From an uncultured bacterium (GTDB lineage: Bacteria; Bacillota; Clostridia; Lachnospirales; Lachnospiraceae): a stretch of DNA of 64,000 nt. The DNA lies in contig CAJMQQ010000002.1 of assembly GCA_905215625.1 (NCBI GenBank), forward strand, positions 30,554 to 94,553. Direction: 5' to 3'. Below, one piece after another: positions 60,473-64,000 of this stretch; positions within the stretch are counted from its first letter, which is position 1; each line of letters starts with the position of its first letter. Both the position numbers and the translations under genes were made by a program. The notes beneath the pieces are model-generated. The model did not search any database, was not told the origin of the DNA, and worked only from the letters and a program-made list of their open reading frames with translations.

Positions 60473-60515
60473 AAAAAACAAGGGCTGAGCAAGTGTTTCC
60501 ACTAAGCTCAACCCT
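60473..60515 (-). terminator. Terminator of rpmE
   Basis: Minus-strand AGGGTTGAGC pairs with GCTCAGCCCT (one G-T), with inner AGTG-GAAA-CACT, followed by six T after TG. Confidence 0.85.
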
Positions 60516-60527
60516 ATGTGCTCAAAC

Positions 60528-60737
60528 TTATTTGCCAGCGTTAACGCCGTACTTACGATTGAACTTATCAATACGTCCACGAGCAGCGGCAGCTTTCTGC
60601 TGACCTGTATAGAATGAATGGCATTTGGAACAAACCTCAACGTGAATGTCCTGCTTGGTAGAACCAGTTACGAATTCATTACCACAGTTGCAAACTACCT
60701 TTGCCTGATAATAGGCTGGATGGATTCCCTCTTTCAT
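60528..60737 (-). CDS. rpmE: Ribosomal protein L31 (zinc type)
   Basis: 69 residues from the ATG at 60737 with AGAGGTG upstream. The Cys ligands are in VVCNCGNEF and VEVCSKCHSFYTGQQ, so this is the zinc-containing paralogue rather than the zinc-free one made under zinc limitation. It is a component of the large subunit at the central protuberance. A hairpin leader precedes it. Confidence 0.96.
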   Translation of the reverse strand: MKEGIHPAYYQAKVVCNCGNEFVTGSTKQDIHVEVCSKCHSFYTGQQKAAAARGRIDKFNRKYGVNAGK

Positions 60738-60762
60738 GATTTTCACCTCTCTATTCTTATTG

Positions 60763-60860
60763 TGCGGTTTCCGACCGCAAAAATGCATTTCTGCATTTCC
60801 TCACGATTTGTACTGTATGCACAGCTTAGTAAGTATAACATACAAAATCAACGATTGCAA
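60763..60860 (-). promoter_or_regulatory. Promoter and two-hairpin leader of rpmE
   Basis: The promoter is TTGCAA (60860-60855), 17 bases, TATACT (60837-60832). The leader has AAATGCA-GAAA-TGCATTT (60798-60781) and TGCGGT-CGGAA-ACCGCA (60779-60763) side by side. Ribosomal-protein leaders that bind L31 are known in several phyla, so this may be an autoregulatory site; that is inference. Confidence 0.6.
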
Positions 60861-60894
60861 GCACTTTTCTCTCGCTTTTCCAAGGATTTTCCGG

Positions 60895-62298
60895 CTAAAA
60901 ACGTGTTTTTTTCGCCATCTCCACAAACTCCCGGTTGGTTCTGGTTTTTGCAAATAATTCCAGCACTCTTTCTACGGATTCTTCTGGTTTTACGGTATTG
61001 GTAGCCTTGTGGATAATGTCCACTGCCTCTGCCTCTTCCGTAGTCAGAAGGAGGTCGTCCCTTCTGGTTCCGGACTTTAAAATATCAATAGCAGGGAAGA
61101 TTCTCTTTTCCGAAAGCTTTCTGTCTAATACCAGTTCCATATTGCCGGTTCCCTTAAATTCCTCGTAAATCACATCATCCATACGACTGCCGGTATCAAT
61201 CAGGGCAGTCGCCAGAATCGTAAGGCTGCCGCCTTCTCTCATGTTTCTTGCAGCACCGAAAAACCGCTTGGGCATATGGAGAGCAGCCGGATCCAGACCA
61301 CCGGACAAAGTTCTTCCAGAAGGCGGAACTACCAGGTTATAGGCTCTTGCCAGACGGGTAATGCTGTCTAACAGGATGGTAACGTCTCTTCCATGCTCTA
61401 CCAGACGTTTTGCACGTTCTACTACCATTTCGGAAACTCTCTTGTGGCGCTCCGGCAGTTCGTCAAAGGTAGAATAAATCACTTCTACATTAGGTCCGGT
61501 AATGGCTTCTTTAATGTCGGTCACTTCCTCCGGACGCTCGTCAATCAGCAGAATAATCAGATGCATATCCGGCTGATTGGTGGTAATCGCCTTAGCAACC
61601 TGCTTTAACAGGGTGGTTTTTCCGGCCTTTGGCGGAGATACAATCATACCTCTCTGCCCTTTTCCAATAGGAGCCAGCAAATCCAGCACCCGCATTGCTA
61701 CTGTATTTTTTCCTCCTGGAGTTTCCATGTGAAGGCGCTGATTTGGAAAAATCGGCGTCAAGTTTTCAAAGTTTGGCCGTCTCTCTGCAATGCTGACCGG
61801 ATAACCGTTGATAGATGTCACATACAAAAGAGCGGCAAACTTTTCTGTAGGAGCTTTCACTCTCCGGTTGCCCCGCACAATATCTCCTGTTTTCATATTA
61901 AAACGGCGGATCTGGGACGGCGCAACATACACGTCATTTTCTCCCGGAAGAAAGTTTTCACAGCGGATAAAACCAAATCCGTCTGGCATTACCTCCAAAA
62001 TTCCATTTGCTTCCTGTCCGCTGTCTAAATCGGACAATTCTTCCTGGAAGGCTGGCTCTTGTCTGCCAGTTCCAGCGCCTCCCTCTTTATTTCCCTGACG
62101 GATGTTTCTTGGCTGACGCATACGCTCCGGCTGAACCGCTTTTTCTTCTATTCTGCCTTTTTCTTCTGTCTTATTTTCCGTCTGGCACAATAATTCGATT
62201 AAGTCTGCTTTCCGCATTACGCTAGCGCCCTTAATTCCCTGTGCTTTGGCTAATTCTTTTAATTCTGCCAATGGCAGCGTATTTAATTTTTCACGCAT
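60895..62298 (-). CDS. rho: Transcription termination factor Rho
   Basis: 467 residues. The N-terminal helix bundle (LPLAELKELAKAQGIKG) is followed by an insert of about 60 polar residues, then the RNA-binding cold-shock domain (GILEVMPDGFGFIR). The ATPase core has GMIVSPPKAGKTTLLKQVA, LIDERPEEVTDI and the Q/R-loop region SGGLDPAALHMPKRFFGAARN. A polar insert is common in Rho of Clostridia and Actinobacteria. Confidence 0.96.
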   Translation of the reverse strand: MREKLNTLPLAELKELAKAQGIKGASVMRKADLIELLCQTENKTEEKGRIEEKAVQPERMRQPRNIRQGNKEGGAGTGRQEPAFQEELSDLDSGQEANGILEVMPDGFGFIRCENFLPGENDVYVAPSQIRRFNMKTGDIVRGNRRVKAPTEKFAALLYVTSINGYPVSIAERRPNFENLTPIFPNQRLHMETPGGKNTVAMRVLDLLAPIGKGQRGMIVSPPKAGKTTLLKQVAKAITTNQPDMHLIILLIDERPEEVTDIKEAITGPNVEVIYSTFDELPERHKRVSEMVVERAKRLVEHGRDVTILLDSITRLARAYNLVVPPSGRTLSGGLDPAALHMPKRFFGAARNMREGGSLTILATALIDTGSRMDDVIYEEFKGTGNMELVLDRKLSEKRIFPAIDILKSGTRRDDLLLTTEEAEAVDIIHKATNTVKPEESVERVLELFAKTRTNREFVEMAKKTRF

Positions 62299-62425
62299 AA
62301 ATAATTCCTCGCCTTTCTTTCATGTAAAATCGGTCTATTCTGTTTGTATAATATTGGGGAATTCTTCCTGAATCAGGGACGTGCTGCCAGAAAATGAAAT
62401 TCTGACATCCTTAGTTAATAAAGCC

Positions 62426-62454
62426 ATTATATATGATACCGAAAAAAATTGCAA
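62426..62454 (-). promoter_or_regulatory. Promoter of rho
   Basis: Minus-strand TTGCAA (62454-62449), 17 bases, TATAAT (62431-62426). The leader to 62298 is about 120 bases; I see no clear structure in it. Confidence 0.7.
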
Positions 62455-62509
62455 AGGTTTTTTTATCGCCGGAAAATGCCAGGAAATTCCTTCATTTTCC
62501 GACAGACAG

Positions 62510-62538
62510 TTGCCATGTTTTTCAGAAACGTGTATAGT
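62510..62538 (+). promoter_or_regulatory. Promoter of the cysteine desulfidase gene
   Basis: TTGCCA (62510-62515), 17 bases, TATAGT (62533-62538), 29 bases before the start codon. Confidence 0.7.
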
Positions 62539-62567
62539 TATTTTAAGAGCAAACGGAGGATAAACAC

Positions 62568-63875
62568 ATGGAAATCACAAGTCATATTTATAAAGCTTAT
62601 GTACAGATTTTAAAAGAAGAGCTGATTCCCGCCATGGGATGTACAGAACCTATTGCAATCGCCTATGCTGCAGCCAAGGCAAGAGAAGTGCTAGGCTGTA
62701 TGCCAGATCGGGTCACCATCGGCGTCAGCAATAATATTATCAAAAACGTGAAAAGCGTTGTCGTTCCCAATACAGACGGCATGAAAGGCATTGAAGCGGC
62801 GGCGGCCGCAGGGATTGTGGGCGGCCAGGCTGACAAGGCCCTGGAAGTCCTGTCAGAAGTCACCTCCCTGCAGAAAGTCCAAATGCGTCAGTTTCTCGAA
62901 GCGGTTCCCATTCAGGTTCAGGCAGTAGATAACGGCATTATTTTTGATATTATCATTTCTGTCTTTCACAAGGATTCTTCCGCCGTCGTGCGGATCAGCC
63001 AGTATCACACCAATCTTGTTTACATTCAGAAGGATGATTCCGTCTTACTGGACAAACAAGATGCCGCCTCTCCAGGCTGTTTTGAAAGCACTGTGCTGGA
63101 AAGCGAAAGCGGACTGACTGACAAAAGCCTGCTTACCATCGCCGATATTCTGGATTTTGCTGATACCTGCCAGCTAGAGGATATTCGTCCGATTTTAGAT
63201 GTTCAGATTTTGTACAACACCCAGATTTCGGAAGAAGGACTGCTGGGAGACTATGGCGCGAACATTGGTTCTACCATGCTGAAATTTTACGGCGACGACG
63301 TCCGCAACCGGGCCATTGCCAAAGCAGCAGCCGGCGCTGATGCCAGAATGAGCGGTTGTGAACTTCCTGTGGTCATCAATTCCGGCAGCGGCAATCAGGG
63401 CATTACCGTTTCCGTCCCTCTTATTGAATACGCCAAGGCTCTGGCCGTGCCAAAGGATAAACTGTACCGCGCCCTGGCTGTCTCCAACCTGATTGCAATT
63501 CATGAAAAAACCGGTATCGGACGTCTTTCTGCCTACTGCGGCGCAGTCAGCGCCGGCTGTGCTGCCGGCTGCGGCATTGCTTACCTGCAGGGCGCTGACT
63601 ATACTGCTATCGCCCATACCCTGGTCAATTCCCTTGCTATCGTATCCGGTATTATCTGCGACGGAGCAAAGCCCAGCTGCGCTGCAAAAATTGCTTCCAG
63701 CGTAGAGGCGGGAATCCTCGGCTACCATATGTACAAAAACGGCCAGCAGTTCCGCGCCGGCGACGGCATCGTGACCAAGGGAGTGGAAAACACCATCCGC
63801 AACATTGGTCAGCTGGGGCACGAAGGTATGAGGGAAACTGATAAGGAAATCGTAAAAATCATGCTGCAGAAATAA
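62568..63875 (+). CDS. cyuA: L-cysteine desulfidase family protein (UPF0597, CyuA/YhaM-like)
   Basis: 435 residues. PAMGCTEPIAIAYAAAKA is the N-terminal signature with a likely cluster Cys, and SAYCGAVSAGCAAGCGIAY and IICDGAKPSCAAKIASSVEAG provide further Cys. GTGIGRLSAYC-type segments and NNIIKNVKSVVVPNTDG complete the family pattern. CyuA of enterics and its archaeal relatives split cysteine to pyruvate, sulfide and ammonia with a 4Fe-4S cluster. GGAGG precedes the ATG. Confidence 0.88.
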   Translation: MEITSHIYKAYVQILKEELIPAMGCTEPIAIAYAAAKAREVLGCMPDRVTIGVSNNIIKNVKSVVVPNTDGMKGIEAAAAAGIVGGQADKALEVLSEVTSLQKVQMRQFLEAVPIQVQAVDNGIIFDIIISVFHKDSSAVVRISQYHTNLVYIQKDDSVLLDKQDAASPGCFESTVLESESGLTDKSLLTIADILDFADTCQLEDIRPILDVQILYNTQISEEGLLGDYGANIGSTMLKFYGDDVRNRAIAKAAAGADARMSGCELPVVINSGSGNQGITVSVPLIEYAKALAVPKDKLYRALAVSNLIAIHEKTGIGRLSAYCGAVSAGCAAGCGIAYLQGADYTAIAHTLVNSLAIVSGIICDGAKPSCAAKIASSVEAGILGYHMYKNGQQFRAGDGIVTKGVENTIRNIGQLGHEGMRETDKEIVKIMLQK

Positions 63876-63880
63876 AGAAG

Positions 63881-63931
63881 CCAAGGCTGCCAGTTTGCGC
63901 CATTTCTAAATGGCTTTACTGGTCGCCTTGG
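63881..63931 (+). other. Long interrupted hairpin after cyuA
   Basis: CCAAGGC, CCAGT and CCATTT pair in order with AAATGG, ACTGG and GCCTTGG around a CT turn, with small internal loops. No T run follows (GAGACTGTTTC), so it is a poor intrinsic terminator. The remaining bases to 64000 hold a weak TTGACA-N17-TTTATT at about 63956-63984 and no gene. Confidence 0.5.
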
Positions 63932-64000
63932 GAGACTGTTTCAAAGTGGTTCTGTTGACAAACTCACTTTTTCAGTGTTTATTTCCGCATATTTTTTGAA

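Noticed and set aside
1..64000. tRNA, rRNA, CRISPR arrays, insertion sequences, prophage or integrative elements
   Set aside because: No cloverleaf with CCA-type ends, no regularly spaced repeats, and no transposase, integrase or phage genes were seen.

Overview
The window reads as a chromosomal segment of an anaerobic, moderate-GC member of the Clostridia, most likely a Lachnospiraceae. The evidence is the near-universal AGGAGG ribosome binding sites, an oxygen-sensitive Fe-S MinD/NifX operon, a split transketolase, the long clostridial type of 2-isopropylmalate synthase, the rpmE-DUF1385-prmC-prfA gene order, and a lipoprotein with an Ala/Glu/Thr linker. No tRNA, rRNA, CRISPR array, insertion sequence or prophage was found. 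Coding density is high, and most genes lie on the minus strand.

Layout. 1-4.9 kb: a minus-strand cell-surface operon (VTC polyphosphate-polymerase-like protein, DUF4956 membrane protein, CotH-like kinase, membrane-anchored GH2-like barrel cut by the window edge). 5.0-7.9 kb: an ORP-like operon (DUF134-NifX fusion, two ferredoxin-containing MinD ATPases, a small NifX protein) under a promoter covered by three CATATG palindromes. 8-12.5 kb: MscS channel, glycogen branching enzyme with a histone-like tail, DUF3810 peptidase-like protein. 12.7-16.7 kb: signal peptidase I, a small secreted protein, and a lactonase-aroC-rpiB operon. 16.8-21.4 kb: polyamine uptake operon with its XRE-cupin regulator and a fused PotCD. 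21.5-32.6 kb: a mixed accessory stretch (GH88, esterase, two MATE pumps, LysR, GNAT, a Fic remnant, TauE, AraC, NagA, and a TetR with a small membrane protein).

33.0-43.3 kb: one long minus-strand operon for uptake and breakdown of nucleosides. It encodes ribokinase, a LacI regulator, a deaminase-type amidohydrolase, a nucleoside hydrolase, a deoxyribosyltransferase, a BMP-type ABC importer, and an unexpected stand-alone RarA C-terminal-like protein. Imported nucleosides would be deaminated, split into base and ribose, and the ribose phosphorylated.

43.4-64 kb is mostly core: aldehyde dehydrogenase, DEAD-box helicase with an attenuator-like leader, a two-component system, split transketolase, leuA with an unexplained leader, glmM and dTDP-rhamnose genes (rmlC absent), prfA, prmC, DUF1385, rpmE, rho and a cysteine desulfidase.

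The best leads for something undescribed are: the helicase leader, where a short reading frame overlaps an intrinsic terminator; two promoters built into terminator hairpins; the RarA-C protein in the nucleoside operon; the CATATG operator set; and the leuA leader. Functions are inferred from sequence recognition alone. No database search was run.
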